From assembly GCF_029626175.1 (NCBI RefSeq), contig NZ_JARUBM010000002.1, positions 5,039,001 through 5,103,000 of the forward strand: 64,000 nt of DNA, given 5' to 3'. Position 1 is the first letter of the stretch; each line of letters begins with the position of its first letter. A program made the translations under genes and the position numbers. Positions 8,861 through 16,856 of the stretch are shown here, piece by piece. The stretch comes from Micromonospora sp. WMMD1082. Lineage in GTDB: Bacteria; Actinomycetota; Actinomycetes; Mycobacteriales; Micromonosporaceae. The notes below the pieces were generated by a model. That model saw only the letters and a list, made by a program, of their open reading frames with translations, did no database searches and was not told where the DNA came from.

Positions 8861-9670
8861 ATGGAGCCGGTGCGGCGGCTGTGGTCCACCCCGGAGGTGT
8901 CCGGAGCACACGACCCCGACGGGCCGCTCGGCACCCGGCGTACGGGTGGGGGGTTCGGCGTACTTCCCTTCGTCGACGAGCCGGCGCCGCTCGGACCGGC
9001 CACCAACGCCAGCTGGGCCTGGTCGCTGCGGCGGCTGGCCCGCGCGGCGGTCTGGCTGCTGCCGGCGTACGCGATCCTCTACGGCGCGGTGGCGATGGCC
9101 AGCGACGGTGGGGTGGGCAACGACCCGTACCCGGCCGACGGGCGGCCGTTGTATCTGATCGGCTGGGTGGCCGCGGTCTGGCTCGGCCTGCTGGCCCTGC
9201 TCGGGCTGGCCGGCCTGCTCGCCGCCACCCGTAGCCGCCATGCCGCGGTGGCCGGGCTGCTGGTCAGCATCGCCGGTACGGTGCTGATGCTGCCCTTCGC
9301 GGGGCTGTCCGAGCAGACCCCGGTCTTCGGCACCACCGCCCGGTCGCTGGTGCTGGTCGGTGCGACCTGCTACAGCGTGGGCTGGCTGCTCACCGGCTGG
9401 GCGGTGGCCCGGTCGGGCATGTTCAGCATCGGGGACGGGACGATGCTGATCATCGCCAGCCCGCTGCTCGGCCTCGGTGGGGCGCTGATCGGCTCCCTGC
9501 AGACCTTCGGGGCGATCTTCGTGCTGATCGCGGGCATCGGCATCTGCTACCGGTCGGGCCGCCTGATGCCGAGGGAGATCCTCCGCGACGCCACCAGTGC
9601 CAGCGTCGCCACGGCCGGTCCGGCCGGACCGGTGGGCCCCGGCGGTGCGGGTCCGCTCGGCGCCGCCTGA
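8861..9670 (+). CDS. Multi-pass membrane protein of unknown function
   Basis: A 269-residue membrane protein. The first 45 residues are soluble and Pro/Gly-rich; about six hydrophobic segments follow, among them AAVWLLPAYAILYGAVAM, AVWLGLLALLGLAGLLAA, AVAGLLVSIAGTVLMLPFAG, LVGATCYSVGWLLTGWAV and MLIIASPLLGLGGALIG. The C-terminal tail is rich in Gly, Pro and Ala. I do not recognise a family or a catalytic residue. It is not tightly linked to either neighbour: 223 bp upstream contain the previous terminator and otherwise nothing obvious, and a palindrome separates it from the downstream penicillin-binding protein gene. Confidence 0.7.
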   Translation: MEPVRRLWSTPEVSGAHDPDGPLGTRRTGGGFGVLPFVDEPAPLGPATNASWAWSLRRLARAAVWLLPAYAILYGAVAMASDGGVGNDPYPADGRPLYLIGWVAAVWLGLLALLGLAGLLAATRSRHAAVAGLLVSIAGTVLMLPFAGLSEQTPVFGTTARSLVLVGATCYSVGWLLTGWAVARSGMFSIGDGTMLIIASPLLGLGGALIGSLQTFGAIFVLIAGIGICYRSGRLMPREILRDATSASVATAGPAGPVGPGGAGPLGAA

Positions 9671-9696
9671 CCTGCTGGCGGGCTGACCAGCGTAAA

Positions 9697-9732
9697 GGTT
9701 GTTGGCAACTCACGGTGAGTTACCTGACAACC
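9697..9732. promoter_or_regulatory. Nested palindrome before the penicillin-binding protein gene
   Basis: Inner arms AACTCAC and GTGAGTT are perfect and nearly contiguous, and outer arms GGTTGT and ACAACC are also perfect. It lies 27 bp after one stop codon and 50 bp before ATG 9782, so it could be an operator or a terminator. Confidence 0.45.
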
Positions 9733-9781
9733 GGGCGCTGGTGGTGGTCGGAAGGTGGCTTTCGCGGCAATCCTGGTGACC

Positions 9782-11965
9782 ATGGCCACCCCCACGCCGC
9801 TGTCGCGGCTGTTCACCGTGCTGCTGACCGGCGTGCTCGCCGGCCTGGTCCTCGCGGTCGCCGCGCTGCCGGGCAACCTGCTGCTCGGTTTCGCCGCGCG
9901 GGCGGCCCTCGGCAACTACGCCGCGCTACCGGAGGCGCTGCGGACCCCGGCCACCCCGCAGCGCTCCTACCTCTACGCCAGCGACGGCACGACGTTGATC
10001 ACCACGTTCTACGACGTCAACCGCACCGACGTGCCGCTGACGGAGATCGCCCCGGTGATGCGGCAGGCGATCGTGGCCGCCGAGGACCGACGCTTCTACG
10101 ACCACGGCGGGGTCGACCTGCGCGGCATGCTGCGCGCCCTGGTCAGCAACGTCACCGAGGGCACCGAGCAGGGCGGTTCGACGCTGACCATGCAGTACGT
10201 GCGCAACGTGCTCAAGACCGACCCCGGCCGCACCGCCGAGGAGCGGGCCGCGGCCACCGAGCAGACCGTGGTGCGCAAGCTCCAGGAGATCCGGTACGCC
10301 AACGCGCTGGAGCAGCGCCTGGGCAAGGACGAGATCCTCAACCGCTACCTCAACATCGCGTACTTCGGCTCCGGGGCGTACGGCATCGCCGCCGCGAGCC
10401 AGCGCTACTTCTCCAAGGCACCGGCCGAGCTGACCCTCGCCGAGGCGGCCCTGCTCGCCGGACTGGTGCAGGCGCCGGAGGCGTACAGCCCGATCGACGG
10501 TGACGCCGATGCGGCGCTGACCCGGCGCGGGTACGTGCTGGACGCGATGGCCGAAACCGGGGCGATCACCGCCGAGCAGGCCGCCCGGGCCCGGGCCGAG
10601 GAGCTGACCCTGGACCCGAGCGAGCAGGCCAACGGCTGCGCCGCCACCGCCAGCGCCCGCGACGGCTGGGGCTTCTTCTGCGACTACCTGCGCCGATGGT
10701 GGATCGCCCAGCCCCAGTTCGGCGACACCGTCGCCGAGCGCGAGCAGGCGCTGCGCCGGGGCGGCTACACCGTCGTCACCACGCTGGACCCGAAGATCCA
10801 GGCCGCCGCGCAGCAGCAGGCCACCAGCGTGTACGGGTACGACAACCCGCGCGCCCTGCCGATCGCCGCGGTGCAGCCCGGCACCGGCCGCGTCCTCGCC
10901 ATGGCGGTCAACCGGCACTACGGCCTCGACGCCAACCCGGACGGGCAGGCCAACTACCCGAACACCGTCAACCCGCTGATCTCCGGCGGCGGTGGGGTGG
11001 CCGGCTACCAGGCCGGCTCGACGTTCAAGCTGTTCACCATGCTCGCCGCGCTGGAATCCGGCCGGCCCCTGTCGACCGGGTTCGACGCGCCCAGCCGACT
11101 GCCCACCCGGTACCCGGCCGGCGACGACGACAGCAGCTGCGCGGGCCGCTGGTGCCCGGCCAACGCCAACCCGCAGTGGATGGACGGCTACCGGATGATG
11201 TGGGACGGCTTCGGCCGCTCGGTCAACACGTACTTCGTCTGGCTGGCCGAGCAGGTCGGCCAGGACAAGGTGGTCGAGATGGCGCAGCGGCTGGGCATCA
11301 CCTTCCGCGCCGAGTCCGACGCCGACTTCGCCGAGCACGACGCGGCCGACTGGGGCGCGTTCACCCTCGGCGTGGCCGCCACCACCCCGCTCGACCTGGC
11401 CAACGCGTACGCCACCGTGGCGGCCGAGGGGACGTACTGCACGCCGCTGCCGGTGATCTCGGTGACCGCGCCCGACGGCGGACGGTTGCCGGTCGGCGAC
11501 CCGTCCTGCCAGCGGGTGCTCGACGCCGACGTGGCCCGCGCCGCCACCGACGCGGCGCGCTGCCCGGTCGGCCAGCAGTCCGCGTTCGGGCAGTGCAACG
11601 GCGGCACCGCCACCGCCGTGAACCGGATCCTCGACGGCCGGCCGGTGGCCGGCAAGACCGGCAGCTCGGACGGGGCGGCGACGGAGAGCTTCGTCGGGTA
11701 CACCCCGCAGGTCGCGGTCGCCGGCATCGCCGCCAACCCGGACGACCCCACCGACCTGGTCGGCAGCGCCGTGCAGGCCAGGGTGATCGACGCGGTCGCC
11801 CGGATCATCGACACCGCCGTCGACGGCCAGCCCGAGCAGGCGTTCACCCCGCCCAGCCGGGCCCTGGTCGGCGACCCCCGCCGCCCCGTCGAACGCACTC
11901 CCGCCACCGACCGCGGCACCGACCCGCTGTCCGACCTCCGCCGCTGGCTGCGAGACCGCGGCTAA
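9782..11965 (+). CDS. Class A penicillin-binding protein (transglycosylase/transpeptidase)
   Basis: Bifunctional peptidoglycan synthase anchored by one N-terminal membrane helix (about residues 10-35), 727 residues from ATG 9782. The GT51 domain has the catalytic Glu in VAAEDRRFYDHGGVD (E101) and the block GGSTLTMQYVRN, with RYLNIAYFGSGAYGI further on. The transpeptidase domain has STFK (S413), SVN (S480) and KTGSS (K625). After the KTG box the domain closes within about 100 residues, with no PASTA repeats. An in-frame GTG at 9755 touches GGAAG and is an alternative start. The gene ends at a G+C-rich hairpin shared with the convergent downstream gene. Confidence 0.93.
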   Translation: MATPTPLSRLFTVLLTGVLAGLVLAVAALPGNLLLGFAARAALGNYAALPEALRTPATPQRSYLYASDGTTLITTFYDVNRTDVPLTEIAPVMRQAIVAAEDRRFYDHGGVDLRGMLRALVSNVTEGTEQGGSTLTMQYVRNVLKTDPGRTAEERAAATEQTVVRKLQEIRYANALEQRLGKDEILNRYLNIAYFGSGAYGIAAASQRYFSKAPAELTLAEAALLAGLVQAPEAYSPIDGDADAALTRRGYVLDAMAETGAITAEQAARARAEELTLDPSEQANGCAATASARDGWGFFCDYLRRWWIAQPQFGDTVAEREQALRRGGYTVVTTLDPKIQAAAQQQATSVYGYDNPRALPIAAVQPGTGRVLAMAVNRHYGLDANPDGQANYPNTVNPLISGGGGVAGYQAGSTFKLFTMLAALESGRPLSTGFDAPSRLPTRYPAGDDDSSCAGRWCPANANPQWMDGYRMMWDGFGRSVNTYFVWLAEQVGQDKVVEMAQRLGITFRAESDADFAEHDAADWGAFTLGVAATTPLDLANAYATVAAEGTYCTPLPVISVTAPDGGRLPVGDPSCQRVLDADVARAATDAARCPVGQQSAFGQCNGGTATAVNRILDGRPVAGKTGSSDGAATESFVGYTPQVAVAGIAANPDDPTDLVGSAVQARVIDAVARIIDTAVDGQPEQAFTPPSRALVGDPRRPVERTPATDRGTDPLSDLRRWLRDRG

Positions 11966-11980
11966 CCCAACCCCGCTCCT

Positions 11981-12009
11981 GCCCCGCCCGCCCGGGGGTG
12001 GGCGGGGGC
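11981..12009. terminator. Bidirectional terminator between convergent genes
   Basis: Arms GCCCCGCCC (11981-11989) and GGGCGGGGGC (12000-12009) lie between the stop codons of the convergent penicillin-binding protein and TPP-enzyme genes and can serve either strand. Confidence 0.55.
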
Positions 12010-13907
12010 TAGGGGGTGCGGCGGGGGCGGTAGGTGGTGACGACGCTGGGTAGGCCACGGCGGATGATGCCGGCCCAGTCGGTGTCGCCGCGCAGCACCG
12101 CCGCGGCGGTCTTGCGGGCCTGTTCGGCGGTGAAGTGCGGCGGCATCATCAGCTCGGCGGGGTCGACCAGCGCGTTGATCACCGTGGGACGGTCGGCGCG
12201 CAGCGCCCGGTCCCAGGCGTCCGGCACCTGGTCCGGGTGGTCGACCAACTCGCCGCGCAGCCCCAGCACCTCGCCCCAGCGGTGGTACGCGATGTCGGGC
12301 AGCTGCTGGCTGTCCGGGAACATCGGGGTGCCCTCGGTGGAGCGCTGCTCCCAGCTGACGAACGCCAGGTCCCGGTTGTTGAGCACCAGCACCACGAAGC
12401 GCGGGTCCGCCCAGCCCTGCCAGTACTTCGCCACCGTGATCAGCTCGTTGACGCCGTTCATCTGCATCGCGCCGTCGCCGATGAGGGCCACCAGCGGGCG
12501 GTCCGGGTGGGCGAACTTGGCCGCGAGGGCGTACGGCATGGCGCCACCCATCGACAGCAGCGTGCCCGACAGGCTGGCCAGCATCCCCGGGCGGACCTTG
12601 ACGTGCCGGGCGTACCAGGCGGTGGTGGTGCCGCAGTCCACGGCGAGCAGCACGTCGTCGGGCAGCCGCTCGCTGAGGGCGGCGAAGAGGAGCTGCGGGT
12701 TGACCGGGTTGGCGTTCTGCTCGGCCAGCTCCCGCTGCGACTGCCGCCAGGCGGCAGTGGCCCCGGCGACGGTCTGCCGCCAGCGGGTCGGCCCCGGCCC
12801 GGGCCCCAGCTCACGCAGCAGGGCCCGCAGGGTGGGGGCGGCGTCGCCGGTCAGGTTCACCTCGGTCGGGTACCGCAGGCCCAGCTGGGTGCCATCGTGG
12901 TCGATCTGCACCGCCCGCGCCTGGCCGGGTGGCGGGTAGAACTCCGAGTACGGCATGTTGCTGCCGACGATGAGCAGCCGGTCGCACTGGTTCATCAACT
13001 GCCAACTGGGCCGGGTGCCGAGCAGGCCGACGGCACCGGTGACCCACGGCTCCCGATGGTCCACGGTGGTGAACCCGAGCAGCGCCGTGGCCACGCCCGC
13101 ACCGAGGCGGTGGGCCACCTCGCGTACCTCGTTCTCGGCGCCGAGCGCGCCCTGGCCGACCAGCATGGCCACCCGCTCGCCGCTGCCCAGCACCTGGGCG
13201 GCGTGCCGGATGTCCGCCTCCGGCGGCACCGTCGGGCCGCTGCTGGGCACGCTGCTGGTGTGGTAGTAGCCGTGCGCGTGCGGCGGGTTGGGCACCGCCG
13301 CCAGGTCCTGCACGTCGAGCGGCAGGACCAGGGCGGTGACGGTACGCCGGGCCAGCGCGGTCCGGCAGGCCCGGTCGACCAGGTGCCGCACCTGGGAGGG
13401 GTGGTCGAGCTGGGCCAGGAACGCCGCCGCGACGTCCTTGTAGAGGGCGAGCAGGTCCACCTCCTGGTAGTAGCCGCCGCCCTCGGCGGTGAGCGCGGTG
13501 TGCCCGACCAGCGCCACCACGGGTTGGTGGTCCAGCTTGGCGTCGTAGAGGCCGTTGAGCGCATGAATGGCGCCCGGACCGCTGGTCACCAGGACGGCAC
13601 CGATCGGCCCGCCGCCGTACTTGACGTGCGCCGACGCGGCGAACCCGGCCGTCTCCTCGTGCCGCACCTGGACGAACTGCGTCTGCTCGGTCCTGCGTTG
13701 CAGGGCGGAGGTCATGCCGTTGATGCCGTCGCCGGGGAAGCCGAAGTAGCGGCGGACGCCCCAGCAGGCGAGCCGTTGCACGATGTGGTCCGCGACGGTG
13801 GCCCCGCGGGGCAGGGGCCACGGGTCGGCCGGCACCTGGCTGCCGACGTGCTCTGCGCTCACCTGGACCGCCTTCCGGTCGGCTGCTTGGACGAAGTGGC
13901 CCGGCAT
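12009..13907 (-). CDS. Thiamine diphosphate-dependent enzyme (pyruvate oxidase/acetolactate synthase-like)
   Basis: A 632-residue member of the POX/ALS family of TPP enzymes, which decarboxylate 2-keto acids. The N-terminal domain has the cofactor-activating Glu in VRHEETAGFAASAHV and the nearby GFPGDGINGM; the central domain resembles the FAD/ADP-binding domain of the family; the C-terminal PP domain has GDGAMQMNGVNEL followed about 25 residues later by LNNRDLAF, the TPP/magnesium motif. These features and the lack of a valine-sensitive ALS partner favour a pyruvate oxidase-like enzyme over biosynthetic ALS, but the substrate is inferred. ATG 13907 has GGGACGGGGA before it; an in-frame GTG near VSAEHVGSQ is possible. 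It is divergent from the next gene. Confidence 0.85.
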   Translation of the reverse strand: MPGHFVQAADRKAVQVSAEHVGSQVPADPWPLPRGATVADHIVQRLACWGVRRYFGFPGDGINGMTSALQRRTEQTQFVQVRHEETAGFAASAHVKYGGGPIGAVLVTSGPGAIHALNGLYDAKLDHQPVVALVGHTALTAEGGGYYQEVDLLALYKDVAAAFLAQLDHPSQVRHLVDRACRTALARRTVTALVLPLDVQDLAAVPNPPHAHGYYHTSSVPSSGPTVPPEADIRHAAQVLGSGERVAMLVGQGALGAENEVREVAHRLGAGVATALLGFTTVDHREPWVTGAVGLLGTRPSWQLMNQCDRLLIVGSNMPYSEFYPPPGQARAVQIDHDGTQLGLRYPTEVNLTGDAAPTLRALLRELGPGPGPTRWRQTVAGATAAWRQSQRELAEQNANPVNPQLLFAALSERLPDDVLLAVDCGTTTAWYARHVKVRPGMLASLSGTLLSMGGAMPYALAAKFAHPDRPLVALIGDGAMQMNGVNELITVAKYWQGWADPRFVVLVLNNRDLAFVSWEQRSTEGTPMFPDSQQLPDIAYHRWGEVLGLRGELVDHPDQVPDAWDRALRADRPTVINALVDPAELMMPPHFTAEQARKTAAAVLRGDTDWAGIIRRGLPSVVTTYRPRRTP

Positions 13908-13963
13908 TCCCCGTCCCTCGGCGACGAAACACCGCCGGGCGGCACGGGACAGCGCCGGTGGAC

Positions 13964-13969
13964 TAGGGT
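13964..13969 (+). promoter_or_regulatory. -10-like hexamer of a probable leaderless start
   Basis: TAGGGT ends seven bases before ATG 13977 and no Shine-Dalgarno sequence lies between. Confidence 0.5.
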
Positions 13970-13976
13970 CGGCGGC

Positions 13977-15221
13977 ATGGTCGCCCATCGACTGACGCGG
14001 GACGAGGCCCGCCGGATCGCGATCCACGCGCAGTTGCTCGCCGTACCGCGTCCGACCGATCTCGTGGGTGTCGTCGAGCGCCTGACGATGGTGCAGCTCG
14101 ACCCGACGGCGGCCATCGCACCGAGCGCCGATCTCGTGCTGTGGAGCCGGCTCGGCCCGGCCTACCACCCCGCGCACCTGACCACGGCGATCGAGGTCGA
14201 GCGGACCCTGGTCGAGACGGTCGCCTACGTCCGGCCGCCACGCGACCTGCCCGCCGTGCTCGCCGAGGCGCGCGCCGCGACCCATCCGGGCGCCCGGGAG
14301 TGGATCGAGCGCAACGAGTCGTTCCGCCGGGACATCCTGGCGCTGCTGGCGGAGCGGGGGCCGCTGCTGTCCCGGGACATCCCCGACACCAGCGTGGTGC
14401 CGTGGCCGTCGAGCGGCTGGACCAACAACCGCAACGTCACCAAGATGCTCGAACTGCTGGCCCGGCAGGGCCAGGTGGCGATCTCCGGCCGTAAGAGGCT
14501 GTCGGGAAACCCCGGGGCGAGCGAGGCGGAGTCCAGGCGGCGATCCGGCAAGGCGGAGATTGGTTCGGATACCGGTGTTGTATCCGGGCCGATCTCCAAC
14601 GCCGCCGGTCGTCGGCTGGGCCCGCCGCAGCCGTCGCGAGGTTTCCCGACAGCCTCTATGGGACGGCAGCGCTACTGGGACCTTCCCGAGCGGGTGTACG
14701 CCGTCGAGCTGCCCGACCTCGACCCGGACGAGGCGGTGCGGCGGCGCAACGAGCGCCGGCTCGCCGCGTTGGGCATCGCCCGCTCCGGCGGCACCGTGAC
14801 CCCGGGTGAGTCGCCGTACGTCGGCGACGCGGGAGAGGAGGCCGTGGTCGAGGGCGTGCCCGGGACCTGGCGGGTCGATCCGGCGTACCTCGGGCTGCCG
14901 TTCGAGGGGCGCACCGCGCTGCTGTCGCCGTTCGACCGGTTGATCCATGATCGGGTACGCACCGAGCAGTTGTTCGGCTTCGAGTACTTCCTGGAGATGT
15001 ACAAGCCTCGGGACAAGCGCCGGTGGGGCTACTTCGCCCTACCCGTACTCCATCATGATCGGCTCGTCGGCAAGCTGGACGCGACCGCCGACCGCAAGGC
15101 GGGCACCCTCGTGGTCAACGCCCTGCACGAGGACGTCCCCTTCACCCGGGAGATGACCGCCGACGTCGACGCCGAGATCGAGAACCTCGCCACCTGGCTC
15201 GGCCTGACGACCACCCGCTGA
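13977..15221 (+). CDS. YcaQ/AlkZ-like winged-helix DNA glycosylase, with in-frame insertion
   Basis: Member of the HTH_42 (PF06224) family, whose YcaQ and AlkZ members unhook interstrand crosslinks or alkylated bases (family knowledge). The MVQLDPTA segment near residue 35 gives the Q-hydrophobic-D motif of the YcaQ subgroup. The C-terminal half has LLSPFDRLIHDR and YFALPVLHHDRLVGKLD, typical of the family. The 414-residue protein is longer than expected because about 55 codons are inserted between VAISGR and GRQRYWDLPERVY, two blocks that are normally adjacent. The insert is a palindromic element (14494-14658) read through without a stop. ATG 13977 is probably leaderless. Whether the product is active is unknown. 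Confidence 0.85.
   Translation: MVAHRLTRDEARRIAIHAQLLAVPRPTDLVGVVERLTMVQLDPTAAIAPSADLVLWSRLGPAYHPAHLTTAIEVERTLVETVAYVRPPRDLPAVLAEARAATHPGAREWIERNESFRRDILALLAERGPLLSRDIPDTSVVPWPSSGWTNNRNVTKMLELLARQGQVAISGRKRLSGNPGASEAESRRRSGKAEIGSDTGVVSGPISNAAGRRLGPPQPSRGFPTASMGRQRYWDLPERVYAVELPDLDPDEAVRRRNERRLAALGIARSGGTVTPGESPYVGDAGEEAVVEGVPGTWRVDPAYLGLPFEGRTALLSPFDRLIHDRVRTEQLFGFEYFLEMYKPRDKRRWGYFALPVLHHDRLVGKLDATADRKAGTLVVNALHEDVPFTREMTADVDAEIENLATWLGLTTTR
14494..14658. mobile_element. In-frame palindromic element (MITE-like)
   Basis: Perfect 18-bp terminal inverted repeats at 14494-14511 and 14640-14657 (outer end AGAGGCTGTCGGGAAACC) bound the element. TA at 14492-14493 and again at 14657-14658 looks like a two-base target duplication, as made by IS630/mariner-type transposases. 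Removing one TA plus 163 bp restores a continuous protein; 165 bp equals exactly 55 codons, so the reading frame is kept. Inside, 14555-14572 pairs with 14580-14597 around a seven-base loop; all three non-Watson-Crick positions are T against G, so they pair as G-U in RNA of this strand. It codes for no transposase. Confidence 0.8.
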
Positions 15222-15231
15222 CGGCCGCCCA

Positions 15232-15274
15232 CGATGTCGAGCTGCGGACCCGCTGGGAGTCGCCGCACGGCCTG
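15232..15274 (+). repeat. 43-bp copy of an internal RNA methyltransferase segment
   Basis: Matches 17941-17983 at 42 of 43 positions (difference at 15260). The second copy is coding sequence of the RNA methyltransferase gene (DVELRTRWE region); this copy lies 10 bp after the glycosylase stop codon and codes for nothing. The pair brackets the XRE-IS605-DUF397 region as direct repeats. Confidence 0.85.
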
Positions 15275-15302
15275 AAGGCCCCACCGGGGCGGGGCCTTCA
15301 GG
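15271..15302 (-). terminator. Hairpin terminator after the DUF397 gene
   Basis: Perfect 12-bp arms CCTGAAGGCCCC and GGGGCCTTCAGG around an eight-base loop, 11 bp past the DUF397 stop codon on the minus strand. It may also stop transcription arriving from the glycosylase gene. Confidence 0.8.
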
Positions 15303-15312
15303 GTGTACGCGG

Positions 15313-15501
15313 TCAGTGGCGCTTCGCGAGCCCGAGGAACGACTGCCAGGCGGTCGGGTCGAAGGCGAGCACCGGCCCGGACGGGTCCTTGCTGTCGCGG
15401 ACGGCGACCACCCCGGCCAGGTTGTCGGCCACCTCGACACACTCGCCGCCGGATGAATTGCTGCGGGTGGACTTGCGCCAACGGGCGCTACTGAGGTCCA
15501 T
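15313..15501 (-). CDS. DUF397 domain protein
   Basis: A 62-residue protein of the DUF397 family, small actinobacterial proteins normally encoded directly after an XRE/DUF5753 regulator and thought to work with it. Seen: WRKSTRSNSSGGECVEVA near the start, then VAVRDSKDPSGPVLAFDPTAW, the two signature blocks of the family. The ATG at 15501 overlaps the 3' end of the broken regulator gene by 14 bases, the usual coupling. Because the regulator upstream is disrupted by an IS200/IS605 element, this gene has probably lost its normal promoter and partner. Confidence 0.92.
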   Translation of the reverse strand: MDLSSARWRKSTRSNSSGGECVEVADNLAGVVAVRDSKDPSGPVLAFDPTAWQSFLGLAKRH

Positions 15502-15587
15502 GCTGGCTCTCCACTTCCTTGATCAGGGCGACCGAGAGGTCTTCGGGGAGGGCGACGCCCCTCACGCATTCCCATCTGGCCAGAAGT
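15488..15587 (-). pseudogene. 3' remnant of an XRE/DUF5753-type regulator
   Basis: An open frame of about 33 codons runs from the right end of the IS element to a TAG at 15488-15490. It reads WECVRGVALPEDLSVALI and then KEVESQHGPQ, resembling the last helix of DUF5753 regulators that precede DUF397 genes. The 5' remnant lies on the far side of the element at 17358-17649. The two remnants together are far shorter than the usual 270-290 residues, so the middle of the gene is missing. Assignment to the same gene is inferred from order and coupling, not from a continuous alignment. Confidence 0.6.
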
Positions 15588-15618
15588 TTGACATCCTCTC
15601 CGCCCTAAAGGACGGAGA
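15588..15618 (-). ncRNA. IS right-end hairpin and probable 3' end of a TnpB guide (omega) RNA
   Basis: Ten-base arms 15597-15606 and 15609-15618 with one wobble, just past the tnpB stop codon, followed on the minus strand by GGATGTCAA. In studied IS200/IS605 elements the RNA covering the tnpB 3' end and right end acts as the scaffold, and bases just outside the element are the guide. Here those would begin near 15587 (minus strand, ACTTCTGGCCAGATGG). The RNA itself is inferred. Confidence 0.5.
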
Positions 15619-16834
15619 TTCCCTCCACGCTGCGCGTGGACCGCGCGGTGTCCGGGTGGGTTCCCGCTTCGTTGCGCGCCGCTGGCACGGATGCCGGTCT
15701 TACGTGCGCTCTACGGGCGTTGAAGTCCGCCTGTCCGGCGGCCTTGACGTTCTTCGCGGCGTTGACGTCCCGGTCGTGGGCTGCTCCACAGGGGCAGTCC
15801 CACGCTCGGACGTTCAGCGCCATCTTCTCGTTGACCCGTCCACAGTCGGAGCACATCCGGGTGGACGGGAAGAACCGATCCACCCGGCCGAAGGTCCGCC
15901 CCCAGCGGGCGGCCTTGTACTCCAACATGCCGGTGAAACTCGCCCACCCCGCATCGTGCACGGACTTCGCCAGCCGGGTCCGGCTGAGACCGACGACGCA
16001 CAGGTCCTCGACATAGATCGCTTGGTTGTCGCGAACGATGCTCGTGGACAGTTTGTGCTGCCAGTCCCGCCGGGTGTCGGCCACGTGGGTGTGTGCCCTG
16101 GCGACCTTCACGACGGCTTTCTTGCGGCGGTTGCTGCCCCGCTGTTTGCGGGACAGATCCTGCTGCAACCGCTTGAGCTTGCGGGCCGCGCGGCGCAGGA
16201 ACTTCGGCGCGGCCACCTTCGTGCCGTCGGACATGACCGCGAAGTGGGTCAGCCCGAGGTCGATCCCGATCTCGGATTCGACCGGCGGTAACGCCGCGTC
16301 GGTCACCTGCACGACGAACGAGGCGAAGTACCGCCCGGCCGCGTCCCGGATCACCGTGACCGAGCTGGCCTCGGACGGCAGGCTCCGCGACCACCGGACC
16401 GGCACCTCGCCGATCTTCGGCAGCCGCAGTCGTCCGTTGTCGAGCACCTTGAACCGGGAGTTCTTCGTGAACCGGATGGCCTGCCGGTTGTCCTTGCGCG
16501 ACCGGAACCGGGGCGGCGCCAGCTTGCGGCCCTTGCGCTTGCCCGTGACCGAGGCGAAGAAGTTGCGGTACGCCACGTTCAGATCGGCCAAGGCCTGCTG
16601 GAGCACTACCGACGACACCTCGCCCAGCCAAGCCCGTTCCGGGGTCGTCTTGGCCTGCGTGATGATCCGCTTCGACAGTTCGGCGTCCGAGACGTACTTC
16701 TCGCCCGCCTCGCGTGCTTGTTGACGCAGACGCAGCCCGTCGTTGAACACCACGCGAGCGCACCCGAACGACCGGGCCAGCGTTTCGCGCTGAGCGGTGT
16801 CCGGGTAGAGCCGGTAGTTGTAACGGAGCTGCAC
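15605..16834 (-). CDS. tnpB: TnpB, RNA-guided nuclease of IS200/IS605 element
   Basis: A 409-residue TnpB, ancestor-type relative of Cas12. An N-terminal helix-turn-helix/beta region (YNYRLYPDTAQRETL) precedes the RuvC-like domain, whose three acidic residues are all present: D192 in GIDLGLTHF, E276 in YVEDL and D356 in DRDVNAAKN. A four-cysteine zinc finger (C328, C331, C347, C349) lies between the second and third motif. Length and motifs indicate a full, catalytically competent protein rather than a fragment. The start is GTG 16834; the divergent tnpA begins 23 bp away, so both promoters share the 22-bp gap. The 3' end probably doubles as guide-RNA scaffold. Confidence 0.95.
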   Translation of the reverse strand: MQLRYNYRLYPDTAQRETLARSFGCARVVFNDGLRLRQQAREAGEKYVSDAELSKRIITQAKTTPERAWLGEVSSVVLQQALADLNVAYRNFFASVTGKRKGRKLAPPRFRSRKDNRQAIRFTKNSRFKVLDNGRLRLPKIGEVPVRWSRSLPSEASSVTVIRDAAGRYFASFVVQVTDAALPPVESEIGIDLGLTHFAVMSDGTKVAAPKFLRRAARKLKRLQQDLSRKQRGSNRRKKAVVKVARAHTHVADTRRDWQHKLSTSIVRDNQAIYVEDLCVVGLSRTRLAKSVHDAGWASFTGMLEYKAARWGRTFGRVDRFFPSTRMCSDCGRVNEKMALNVRAWDCPCGAAHDRDVNAAKNVKAAGQADFNARRAHVRPASVPAARNEAGTHPDTARSTRSVEGISVL

Positions 16835-16856
16835 GACGCCACTGTATCATTGGTTT

